A DNA stretch of 64,000 bases from Nocardia rhizosphaerihabitans (lineage in GTDB: Bacteria; Actinomycetota; Actinomycetes; Mycobacteriales; Mycobacteriaceae). Positions 51,624 to 59,187 of this stretch are shown one piece after another. The DNA lies in assembly GCF_014646295.1 (NCBI RefSeq), contig NZ_BMNE01000009.1, forward strand, positions 1 through 64,000, read 5' to 3'. The notes beneath the pieces are model-generated. The model worked only from the letters and a program-made list of their open reading frames with translations, searched no databases and had not been told where the DNA came from. How positions within the stretch are numbered: the stretch's first letter is position 1; every line of letters starts with the position of its first letter. The position numbers were made by a program, and so were the translations under genes.

Positions 51624-52673
51624 TCAGACCTTCAGCGAAGAGATGGTGGTGGACAGGAAGCCGGCGACCACGCCCGAAGCGGCGGGCACCAGGAGCAATT
51701 TCGATCCTGCCTCGATGCTCTGTTCGGACAGCTGATCGTGCAGCACGATGAAATGCGAAGTGGTCGAGGTATTTCCGTACTTCTCGATCACATTCAGATC
51801 CGGTGGCATCGGTGCGCCGAACTCGCGCGCGGCGACGCCGTTCATGAACGGCACGGCCGCGGCGCCGAACTGGTGATGAATGATGTAGTCGAAGTCCTCG
51901 TCGGCGAAGCTACGGCCCTGCTGCTCGAGGAACGTGCCCTGCGCGTCCGGCCACAACAGGAACCTGGCCTCGTTGTGCATCTTGCGGTTGTCGGTGTAGA
52001 GCGCGACGCCCGCCGACTTGTCGCTGGGCATGCCCAGGCACAGGTGCGAATGCTCTGCCGCGGTGAACAATTCGACATAGTGGATCATGTCGGCCTCGTC
52101 GACGGCCTGGTCGAGCACCACCGCGCAACCCGAGTCGCCCACCGACAGCGACGCGAACTGCAGGTCGTACTTCTCGGAGATCTCGTTCACCGCGGTGTCG
52201 GCGATCGGGGTGATCGACTCACCGCTGACGACCATGCCGTTGCGGACAACGCCCGCCCGGATCATCCGGTCGAGAATGTAGGTGCCGGTGAGCATTCCGG
52301 CGCACGCGTTCGACACGTCGAAGGTGATCGCCGCGTCGGCGCCGAGCGCCTGCGCGATCGTCGAGGCGAAGGAGGGCTCCATGTACATCCGGGTGCCCTG
52401 ATTGCTGCGGGTGATCGAACAGGAGATGATCACATCCAATTCGCCTGCGCCATACCGGGACCGGGACAGGCAATCCTGCGCGGCCCGCATCGCCAGCGCG
52501 AACGAATCCTCCATGCTGTCCGGCCGCGTGTCGCGCACCCGCCGTTCCTTGATCCCGGTGATCTTCTCGAGGTCGAACGAGGGTGGCACTTTCAGACGGG
52601 AAATCAATTCCGCTGTCGACACGATATTCGACGGAAGATATGCGCCGATCGATTCAAAACGTGAATGCAACAC
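51624..52673 (-). CDS. nltA: OleA-type fatty acyl condensing enzyme, NltA
   Basis: This 349-residue KAS III/OleA-like enzyme has the nucleophile Cys-124 in FDVSNACAGMLTGTYILDRM, a catalytic His in DYIIHHQFGAAAVPF and Asn in EKYGNTSTTSHFIVLHD. Glu-99 in YMEPSFAS lies 25 residues before Cys, close to the spacing in Xanthomonas OleA. It should join two fatty acyl-CoAs head to head to give a 2-alkyl-3-oxo acid. The GTG start has AGGAG six bases upstream. It is the first gene of the operon; a palindrome lies 140 bases upstream. Confidence 0.88.
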   Translation of the reverse strand: MLHSRFESIGAYLPSNIVSTAELISRLKVPPSFDLEKITGIKERRVRDTRPDSMEDSFALAMRAAQDCLSRSRYGAGELDVIISCSITRSNQGTRMYMEPSFASTIAQALGADAAITFDVSNACAGMLTGTYILDRMIRAGVVRNGMVVSGESITPIADTAVNEISEKYDLQFASLSVGDSGCAVVLDQAVDEADMIHYVELFTAAEHSHLCLGMPSDKSAGVALYTDNRKMHNEARFLLWPDAQGTFLEQQGRSFADEDFDYIIHHQFGAAAVPFMNGVAAREFGAPMPPDLNVIEKYGNTSTTSHFIVLHDQLSEQSIEAGSKLLLVPAASGVVAGFLSTTISSLKV

Positions 52674-53207
52674 GTGAACTCCTGAACGTCTGTGAGTGCG
52701 CCTGGGATCATTTCCGACGGTCGGTGCGACGGAACATTACCGGAGAGTAAGCGTTGTGCCGGAAACGATCTGAGCGGTCTGAGGTCGGGCGGCTGTTCCG
52801 TAAACACGTATATGTGACCGAAAGTCACATTTGATCGGCAATCTTGGTCTTGTGGGCTGCGTACATGAGTGATTCGATGCTTTACGGCGTACGGCTACGC
52901 GCTGGCTATCGGCGCCCGGCGACTTGTTCCGGAGATCGTGTGCCGGGGGATCGAGGGTTCGGCGTGAGGGACCTCACGGAACACCACTCGGCGGAATATG
53001 TGGCGCGGACCGCTCAGTTTGTCTCGTGCGCAAAAGTGTCGGCGCGAAGTTTGTCGCACGAGGAAAGGCGGCGTCCGCGTCGGCGCCGCCGAGTTTCGGC
53101 CGGTCGGCGCTCCGGCGGTGGGTGTAGCCTCGGCCGCACTGCACCGCGGACCCGCTCTAGGCTGTCCGGCTACGGGTTCGCGCCACCGATCGGGAAGGAG
53201 GCGCCGG
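52674..53207. other. Divergent intergenic region upstream of nltA
   Basis: This 534-bp gap separates nltA from the divergently transcribed kinase gene. Bases 52680-53060 are noticeably AT-richer than the flanking genes and contain the palindrome at 52812-52830. No open frame here has both a ribosome site and a recognisable product. The region from 53070 to 53200 is GC-rich and carries the kinase ribosome site AAGGAG (53195-53200). Confidence 0.5.
52812..52830. promoter_or_regulatory. 19-bp inverted repeat upstream of the nlt operon
   Basis: ATGTGAC-CGAAA-GTCACAT has perfect seven-base arms. It resembles a CRP/GlxR site, but its TGTGA and TCACA halves are seven rather than six bases apart. 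It is 139 bases before the nltA start, in an AT-rich stretch, and is the best candidate for an operator of the operon. Confidence 0.55.
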
Positions 53208-53753
53208 ATGACTCCGCCGCTGCAACAGGTCATCATTCTCATCACCGGGATCCAGGCCGCGGGCAAGTCGACGGTGGCCCAGCTGCTGGCCGAGCGGTTG
53301 CCCAGGTCGGTGCATGTGCGCGGGGATCTGTTCCGGCGCATGGTGATCAACGGCCGCGAGGAGATGGCGCCGGAACCCTCCGAGGAAGCCGTGCGGCAAC
53401 TGCGGTTGCGGCACCGGCTGACGGCGGCGACCTGCGACGAGTACTTCCGCGAGGGTTTCACGGTGATCGCGCAGGATGTCGTCCTCGGCGAGCACCTCAC
53501 GGAGATGATCGAACTGATCCGGCACCGTCCGCTGCTCGTCGTCGTGCTCGCGCCCCAGCCGGATGTCATCGCGGCACGGGAGGCGGCCAGGGGTAAGGAC
53601 GCTTACAACCGGTGGACCATCGACGTGCTCGACGACGGTCTGCGCAACCACACCCCGCATCTCGGCCTCTGGCTCGACACCTCCGACCAGACGCCGGAGG
53701 AGACCGTCGACGAGATCCTGTCCCGCGCCTGGGCCGAGGCCGTGGCCGGATAG
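53208..53753 (+). CDS. P-loop kinase (AAA_33 / small-molecule phosphotransferase type)
   Basis: This 181-residue protein has the Walker A motif LITGIQAAGKSTVAQLLAER (residues 10-29) and a following RGDLFRRMVING nucleoside-kinase-like segment. VIAQDVVLGEHL is a Walker B-like strand, and WTIDVLDDGLRNHTPHLGLW closes the fold. It resembles chloramphenicol phosphotransferase-like and gluconate-kinase-like small kinases. The ATG is set by AAGGAG seven bases upstream. It is divergent from the nlt operon but probably unrelated. Its stop directly abuts the stop of the next, convergent gene. The substrate is unknown. Confidence 0.82.
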   Translation: MTPPLQQVIILITGIQAAGKSTVAQLLAERLPRSVHVRGDLFRRMVINGREEMAPEPSEEAVRQLRLRHRLTAATCDEYFREGFTVIAQDVVLGEHLTEMIELIRHRPLLVVVLAPQPDVIAAREAARGKDAYNRWTIDVLDDGLRNHTPHLGLWLDTSDQTPEETVDEILSRAWAEAVAG

Positions 53754-54764
53754 CTACCGGGCCGACGAGCGCGCGCCGGCCAGCTGGGCGAGGCGCCGAT
53801 GCGAGTCCAGCCGTGCTTCGCGGTCGAAAGTGCTCGTGTGCACCAGGATTTCATCGGCGTCGGTGTGGGCAATCAACCGGCCCAATGCCGCCGAGACGTC
53901 ATCCTCGGTGCCGTGGATCTGGTCGCCGAGCGCCTGCTCGAACAGGCGGCGCTGGCGGTCGGTCATCGTCGCGGCGTCGACCTCCTCGGGAGAGATCAAC
54001 GCGGGAAACTCGCCGTGGGTGCGTGCGTAGGCACTCGACCACGCCTCGGGCAGGAGCAGCCGGTGCGCCCGCTCGGCCGAGTCGGCGATCATGACGGTCG
54101 CCGAGACGATGACATACGGCTGTTCGGCCTGCGCCGACGGGCGGAACTCGGCCCGGTAGCGCTCGATCGCCTGCACCATGGCCGCGCGGCTCCCGACCTG
54201 AGCGATGACCAGTGGCAATCCGAACCTCGCTGCCCGCTCCGCGCCGGAGCCGGTCGCCAGCAGGAAAGCGGGGATATCGGTGTCCTCCGCGGACCTGGCG
54301 TGCACGCCGAACCGGCCCGAGCCGAAGTAGTCGAGGAGCTCGGCCAGGTCCGCATCGAAATCCTCGGCGTCCGCACGGTCGTGCGCCAGCGCCCGGCGGA
54401 CACCGTCGGTGAATCCGACCGAGCGCCCGAGGCCCATATCGATCCGCCCGGGGAACAGCGAACCGAGCACACCGAACTGTTCGGCGACCACCAGCGGCTG
54501 ATGGTTGGGCAGCATCACCCCTCCGGTGCCGACCCGGATCCGGTCGGTCGCCGCCGCGACCGCCGCTGCCAGCACCGTCGGCGCCGTCCCGGCGACGCCG
54601 GGCACGCTGTGATGCTCCGCGACCCAGAACCGGTGATAACCCCACCGCTCGGCGCGTACCGCGAATTCGACGGTGTCGCGCAGCGCGTCGGCATGGGACT
54701 GTCCCCGTCGTACGCGCGAGCGATCCAGGATCGAGAGGCGGACCGAGTCCGGTATCGGCGTCAT
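53754..54764 (-). CDS. LLM-class flavin-dependent oxidoreductase (MsnO8-like)
   Basis: This 336-residue luciferase-like protein starts MTPIPDSVRLSILDRSRVRR. It has YHRFWVAEHHSVPGVAGTAP (near residue 40), RIRVGTGGVMLPNHQPLVVA and ERAARFGLPLVIAQVGSRAA, the F420/FMN-binding pattern of bacterial-luciferase-like enzymes, subgroup MsnO8. Such enzymes use reduced flavin or F420 for oxidation or reduction of organic substrates. The ATG lacks a good ribosome site, so translation may be weak or the start may differ; the frame is open for 57 more codons without family resemblance. Confidence 0.87.
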   Translation of the reverse strand: MTPIPDSVRLSILDRSRVRRGQSHADALRDTVEFAVRAERWGYHRFWVAEHHSVPGVAGTAPTVLAAAVAAATDRIRVGTGGVMLPNHQPLVVAEQFGVLGSLFPGRIDMGLGRSVGFTDGVRRALAHDRADAEDFDADLAELLDYFGSGRFGVHARSAEDTDIPAFLLATGSGAERAARFGLPLVIAQVGSRAAMVQAIERYRAEFRPSAQAEQPYVIVSATVMIADSAERAHRLLLPEAWSSAYARTHGEFPALISPEEVDAATMTDRQRRLFEQALGDQIHGTEDDVSAALGRLIAHTDADEILVHTSTFDREARLDSHRRLAQLAGARSSAR

Positions 54765-54880
54765 ACCGTTGTCAACGCAGCGGGCGGCGCGAGATTCCGC
54801 GGCACCAACCCTGGACCAACCTTGCGCACCCATAGTGTCTGGCGAACCCGACAACCGTCGATAACTTTGCAAGGAGCACC

Positions 54881-55312
54881 ATGCCCTACCAAGCCGGGTC
54901 CGGACACCGTGACAGCCCTCCGCGCGTGCACACACCGAACAACCGCCACCGCGCGGTCGACACCTCCGAAGACGCCCGCCACGTCCTGCAACTGCTGACC
55001 GTGATGCACGGGCCGGTCGTCCTCTACCTGCCGTCCGACTCCGATGGGCACACCCCGATCTGTCTGCGCCGCAGCGACTTCCACCCCGATCTCGACGACG
55101 TTCTCGCCGGTCGGACGGCAGGCCCCGCCGAATTCTGGATGGCGGGCCACTTCCATGTCGGCCTCGAGGACATCGACGTCAGCATCGATGTCCACAGCGT
55201 TCCCGGGTCCGAGCGCCGCACTTCGTCGCTGGAGACCGCCTGTGGGTTCCGCTTCGCGCTGCGCATCCACGCCGCCGACGACGCGGTCGACCTCGTGGAG
55301 GAGGCCTCCTAG
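54881..55312 (+). CDS. Hypothetical protein
   Basis: This 143-residue protein has a hydrophilic N-terminus of about 25 residues, then SEDARHVLQLLTVMHGPVVL and YLPSDSDGHTPICLRRSDFH. AAGGAG lies upstream of the ATG and codon use matches the genome, so it is probably expressed. I do not recognise a family. It has one Cys pair too distant for a simple motif, no signal peptide and no membrane segment. Confidence 0.7.
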   Translation: MPYQAGSGHRDSPPRVHTPNNRHRAVDTSEDARHVLQLLTVMHGPVVLYLPSDSDGHTPICLRRSDFHPDLDDVLAGRTAGPAEFWMAGHFHVGLEDIDVSIDVHSVPGSERRTSSLETACGFRFALRIHAADDAVDLVEEAS

Positions 55313-55363
55313 CCGTACGCCGATCGTCGGGGGGGTGTCGGTGGGTGTGGTTAATCTGCCGGA

Positions 55364-56029
55364 ATGGTCGGAGTGGATACGGCGTTGCGGCGATTGACGC
55401 GAGAGGCAGGAAAGCTGCTGGCGCCCTATGGCTTTCAGGGTTCGGAAGCCAGGTGGGTGCGTGTGGCACCGGGTGGGGTGGCGTCGGTCGGCCGTAGCCG
55501 GACCGTGCGGACGTGGACGGACGGGCAGCAGGTGGTCCGTTTCGGGCTGGAAGTGAATGCCACGCCGACGAGTTGGTGGGAGTTCTGTGCCTGGCGCGAT
55601 GCGCAGCTGGGCCGCCCACCCGCGAGGCTCGAGGAGGCGACCGGCCCCGGGCTGATCGATGCGCGCGGCTTGCCTGCCGAGCTCACCGAATGGTGGTCGC
55701 TGCGTGTCGATCCGGCGCAGGAAGGGCAGCAGGCCTTGCCTGCGGATGTCGAGCTGATTCGCGCCGACCTGCCGCGCCGCGTGCACGCGTATGCGCGCCG
55801 GGCCCTGCGACTGCTCGAACCCGATCACTACCTGGACGAGCTGCTGGCCGATCCGGACCCGGGAATCGCCACCTCGGAGGCGATCGTCGTCCTCCTCGCG
55901 GATCGCGGACCGGGCCCACATCTGGAAGAGGCGCTCGCGCACCTGCATCGGTGCCTGGAGCAGCACGGCGGGGCGAGCGGCGGCGCGAACGCCCTTGCCT
56001 ACGTGCGTGATCGGGCATCGGTGGCCTGA
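55364..56029 (+). CDS. DUF4304-like hypothetical protein
   Basis: This 221-residue protein begins MVGVDTALRRLTREAGKLLA, followed by PYGFQGSEARWVRV and a Trp-rich segment (SWWEFCAWRDAQLGRPPA). The start, 'APYGF' and a following charged strand resemble DUF4304 proteins, sometimes found near polymorphic-toxin or immunity loci. That resemblance is weak. The C-terminal third is helical and acidic. No ribosome site is evident at the ATG. It is followed by a P450 gene after about 150 bases. Confidence 0.65.
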   Translation: MVGVDTALRRLTREAGKLLAPYGFQGSEARWVRVAPGGVASVGRSRTVRTWTDGQQVVRFGLEVNATPTSWWEFCAWRDAQLGRPPARLEEATGPGLIDARGLPAELTEWWSLRVDPAQEGQQALPADVELIRADLPRRVHAYARRALRLLEPDHYLDELLADPDPGIATSEAIVVLLADRGPGPHLEEALAHLHRCLEQHGGASGGANALAYVRDRASVA

Positions 56030-56176
56030 CCGCCGGGGTATCCGGACTGCCGGACTCGCTGCGATGGACAACGTCGACCGGTAGCATCGCTAACCGGATC
56101 GGAAAATCTAGTCCAGCAGTATGTTTCGATGCGATCGCCTGCATTGGGGTCCGGGAAACCGGTGATCGAGAGGTTC

Positions 56177-57412
56177 ATGGTGGAATCGGTAACGAGTCGG
56201 TTGGTAATCGATACGACGGGGGAGGACATCCAGGGCGAGATCACGCGCATCCGGGAGCAGGGTCCCGCAGCTCTGGTCGAGCTGCCCGGTGGGGTGGAGG
56301 CGTGGTCGATCACCGACGCCGCGCTGCTGGAGAAGCTGCTGACCGATCCGCGGGTGTCCAAGGACGCCAGCCAGCACTGGCCTGCGTTCGTCGCGGGCGA
56401 GATCCCCGCCGACTGGCCGCTGTTCCTGTGGGTGGCGGTGGCGAACATGTTCACCGCGTACGGCCCCGACCACCGGCGACTACGGCGCCTGGTGGCGCCC
56501 GCGTTCACCGCGCGCCGCACCGAGGCCATGCGCGAACAGGTCGAGCGGATCACCACCGAACTGCTCGACGAGCTGGCGCGGACACCGCAGGGCGAGGCTG
56601 TCGATCTGCGCGAGCATTTCGCGTATCCGCTGCCGATCCAGGTGATCTCGGAGCTGATGGGCGTCCCCGAGTCGCTCAATCCCGGCCTGCGCACGTGTGT
56701 CGACGGCATCTTCGACACCACGCTCACCCCGGAGCAGTCCCAGGCCAACTACATGGAGATGTACCGGATCCTCGGTGAACTGGTGGCCCTGCGCCGCGAG
56801 CAGCCCGGTGACGACATGACCAGCCTGCTCGTCGCCCAGCGCGACGACGACGAGGACGGGCAGCTCACCGAGGAGGAACTGATCGGCACCCTGCTGCTGG
56901 TCATCTCCGCGGGACACGAGACCACCGTCAACCTCCTCGATCAGGCGATCACCGCGCTGCTCACCCACCCCGATGTGCTGGCCGAGGTCCGTGCGGGCGC
57001 CATCACCTGGGCGGATGTGGTCGAGGAGGCGCTGCGGTACGAGTCGCCCGTCGCGCACCTGCCGTTGCGGTTCGCGGTGTCCGACATCGAGATCGACGGT
57101 GTCCGCATCGCGCAGGGCGAGGCGATCCTGGCGAGCTACGCGGGCGCCGGCCGTGACCCGAAGCGCCACGGCGAGACCGCCGACCGGTTCGATCCCACCC
57201 GGGCCGACAAGTCCCACATGGCTTTCGGCTACGGCGCGCACCACTGCCTCGGTGCCCCGCTGGCGCGGCTGGAAGCGCTGGTCTCGCTGCCCGCGCTGTT
57301 CGAGCGGTTCCCGCAGATGAGTCTGGCCGCTCCGGTCGACGAACTGGGCACGGTGCCCAGCTTCATCTCCAACGGTCACCGTCACCTGCCGGTGCGCATC
57401 CACGGCGAGTAG
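56177..57412 (+). CDS. Cytochrome P450
   Basis: This 411-residue soluble bacterial P450 has the oxygen-activating I-helix VISAGHETTVNLL (near residue 245), the ExxR motif EEALRYESP (near 283) and the heme loop MAFGYGAHHCLGAPLARLEA with the ligand Cys near 357. All catalytic hallmarks are intact. It resembles CYP107-like monooxygenases of secondary or xenobiotic metabolism. The ATG at 56177 has GAGAGG before it; ATG at 56129 or GTG at 56162 would extend it by 16 or 5 residues without family support. No ferredoxin gene is adjacent. It is convergent with a second, atypical P450. Confidence 0.93.
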   Translation: MVESVTSRLVIDTTGEDIQGEITRIREQGPAALVELPGGVEAWSITDAALLEKLLTDPRVSKDASQHWPAFVAGEIPADWPLFLWVAVANMFTAYGPDHRRLRRLVAPAFTARRTEAMREQVERITTELLDELARTPQGEAVDLREHFAYPLPIQVISELMGVPESLNPGLRTCVDGIFDTTLTPEQSQANYMEMYRILGELVALRREQPGDDMTSLLVAQRDDDEDGQLTEEELIGTLLLVISAGHETTVNLLDQAITALLTHPDVLAEVRAGAITWADVVEEALRYESPVAHLPLRFAVSDIEIDGVRIAQGEAILASYAGAGRDPKRHGETADRFDPTRADKSHMAFGYGAHHCLGAPLARLEALVSLPALFERFPQMSLAAPVDELGTVPSFISNGHRHLPVRIHGE

Positions 57413-57419
57413 CGCAGAG

Positions 57420-57448
57420 CGGTCCCTGCTCGGTGTGAGCAGGGACCG
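57420..57448. terminator. Bidirectional terminator between two P450 genes
   Basis: A 12-bp perfect stem (CGGTCCCTGCTC / GAGCAGGGACCG) with a GGTGT loop fills the 39-bp gap between two convergent P450 stops. It can terminate both transcripts. Confidence 0.9.
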
Positions 57449-57451
57449 TGC

Positions 57452-58714
57452 TCAGCGCGTCGGCATCGACAGCGGGGGAGTCTTGGGGAACTGGACCGGC
57501 AACGCGGCCAGCGCCCGGTGGAACGGCCCCGGCCGCCAGACCAATTCGTGCTCAGGCACCGCCAGCTCGAGTTCGGGCAGCGCGTCGAGCAGCTGATCGA
57601 TCGCCTCCTGCGCGATCAGGTAGGCGGGGGACTTGGCCGGGCAGCCGTGCGGGCCGGTGCTCCACGCCAGGTGCGCCCGGTTGTCCAGGAAGTCACCGCT
57701 GCCGATCGCCGGATCGTTGTTGCACGCGGCCATGCTGATGACGACCGGCTGATGGGCGGGCAACCACACATCGTCGACGAGGATCGGCTGGCGCGGGTAG
57801 GTGGTGCAGAAGTTGGCCATCGGCGGGTCGGTGTAGAGCACCTCGTCGAGCGCGTCGCGGGTGGACAGGCTGCCACCGAGCAGGCTGCCCGCGAATCGAT
57901 GATCGGTGAGCATCAGCCGGATCGTATTGAGGACCAGATTGAGCATCGGCTCGATCCCCGCGCCGTACATGGTCAGCAGCTGGTTCATCAGCTCTTCGTC
58001 GTTGAGCTGCTGCGGATGCTGGACCAGCCGGGTGGTGATGTCGTCGCCCGGCGCGGTCTGCTTGAGCCGGACCAGGTCGTAGAGAGCGTCCTCGAGCATC
58101 TGCGCACCCTGGACCGCGGTGTCGCCGCCCTCGAACATCTGCGCCATCCCGGTGGCGACCCGCCCGCCGATCTCTTCGGGCACACCCAGCATGGCGTTGA
58201 TCGTCGCGAAGATGACGGGAAAGGCGTACTGGCTCAGCAGGTCCGCGGTGCCGTCGGTGCAGAACGCGTTGATCACCGGCATCGCGATCTGCTCCACCGT
58301 GCGATGCAGCCGGTACAGATCGACGCCGGCCAGACCGGCGACGGTGACCTGGCGGTACCGGACATGCTCGGTACCGCTGGTGCGAATGGCGTTGGGGCGG
58401 TAGCACATCATCGGCAGCACGGGGCAGTCCGCGGGAATGTCGCGCTGCCACATGCGCGGATCGGCGGGGAAGTGGTCGGGGTCGTTGAGGATCTGCACCG
58501 CCGTGCGGTAGCCGATCACCAGGGTGGCGGGGACACCGGGCACCAGGTCGACGGGAACGAGTGAGCCGTAGCGATCCCGCATGGCGCGGTAGGCGCTCTG
58601 CGGGTCGGCGGCGAATTCCTCCGAGTACAGCGGTACCCGGTCCTGGCCGCCGCGCGAATCCGGCGACACCTGGTCTCGGGTGGGATCGGGGTAGAGCGAT
58701 GCTTCGAGTTGCAC
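57452..58714 (-). CDS. Conservon-associated P450 lacking the ExxR arginine (CYP157-like)
   Basis: This 420-residue P450-fold protein keeps the heme-loop Cys in AWSTGPHGCPAKSPAYLIA (near residue 352). Other fixed positions differ. The K-helix E-x-x-R reads DEVLYTDPP, with Tyr for Arg (near 288). The I-helix A-G-x-x-T reads MYGAGIEPMLN. The Gly normally two residues after the heme Cys is Ala. Streptomyces CYP157 proteins, which occur with conservons, also lack ExxR. This protein follows cvnB by 53 bases in the same direction. It may bind heme without normal turnover, or use an unusual substrate. The start is GTG with GAGGAC upstream. Confidence 0.87.
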   Translation of the reverse strand: MQLEASLYPDPTRDQVSPDSRGGQDRVPLYSEEFAADPQSAYRAMRDRYGSLVPVDLVPGVPATLVIGYRTAVQILNDPDHFPADPRMWQRDIPADCPVLPMMCYRPNAIRTSGTEHVRYRQVTVAGLAGVDLYRLHRTVEQIAMPVINAFCTDGTADLLSQYAFPVIFATINAMLGVPEEIGGRVATGMAQMFEGGDTAVQGAQMLEDALYDLVRLKQTAPGDDITTRLVQHPQQLNDEELMNQLLTMYGAGIEPMLNLVLNTIRLMLTDHRFAGSLLGGSLSTRDALDEVLYTDPPMANFCTTYPRQPILVDDVWLPAHQPVVISMAACNNDPAIGSGDFLDNRAHLAWSTGPHGCPAKSPAYLIAQEAIDQLLDALPELELAVPEHELVWRPGPFHRALAALPVQFPKTPPLSMPTR

Positions 58715-58767
58715 AGCGTGTTGTCCTCTCGGTGGAACAAGATCGTCGACTGACCCCCCAGCGGAAC

Positions 58768-59187
58768 TCAGGACGGTGATCGATCACCGCGTCTCGGCGC
58801 CGTCCCCAGTTCACGCCCGACCCGCGCCGCCAGTTCGTTCATCCGGTGGGCGACGAGGGCGAGGTCGACCTCGCTGCTCGTCGCGACGCCGAGCTGGGTA
58901 CCCGCGCCGGCGGCGGTGATCAGGATCATGCCGTCTTCGTATTCGGTCATGTTCTGGCGCACCGGGTTTCCCGGGCCGCCGCAGAACTCGCCGAGCGCCT
59001 TACCCAGCGACCGCAGGCCTGACGCGGCGGCAGCGAATCGCTCGGCCTCGTCGCGGGTGATCCCGGGGGAGTGCGCGACGCGTAACCCGTCGTCGGACAA
59101 CAGGACCGAGAAGCGGACGCCGTCGAGCTCGAGATCGTCGAGTAACCACGCCAGGCGGTTGGTGCTGTCTGCGATCGGCATGCTCAT
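58768..59187 (-). CDS. cvnB: Roadblock/LC7 protein, CvnB type
   Basis: This 139-residue protein has the Roadblock/LC7 fold: LAWLLDDLELDGVRFSVLLS and DDGLRVAHSPGITRDEAERF (residues 12-55), then ILITAAGAGTQLGVATSSEV. In Streptomyces conservons CvnB works with the sensor-like CvnA, CvnC and the small GTPase CvnD at the membrane. The ATG overlaps the cvnA stop (ATGA). No cvnC (DUF742) or cvnD gene follows; a P450 gene does. Confidence 0.9.
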   Translation of the reverse strand: MSMPIADSTNRLAWLLDDLELDGVRFSVLLSDDGLRVAHSPGITRDEAERFAAAASGLRSLGKALGEFCGGPGNPVRQNMTEYEDGMILITAAGAGTQLGVATSSEVDLALVAHRMNELAARVGRELGTAPRRGDRSPS

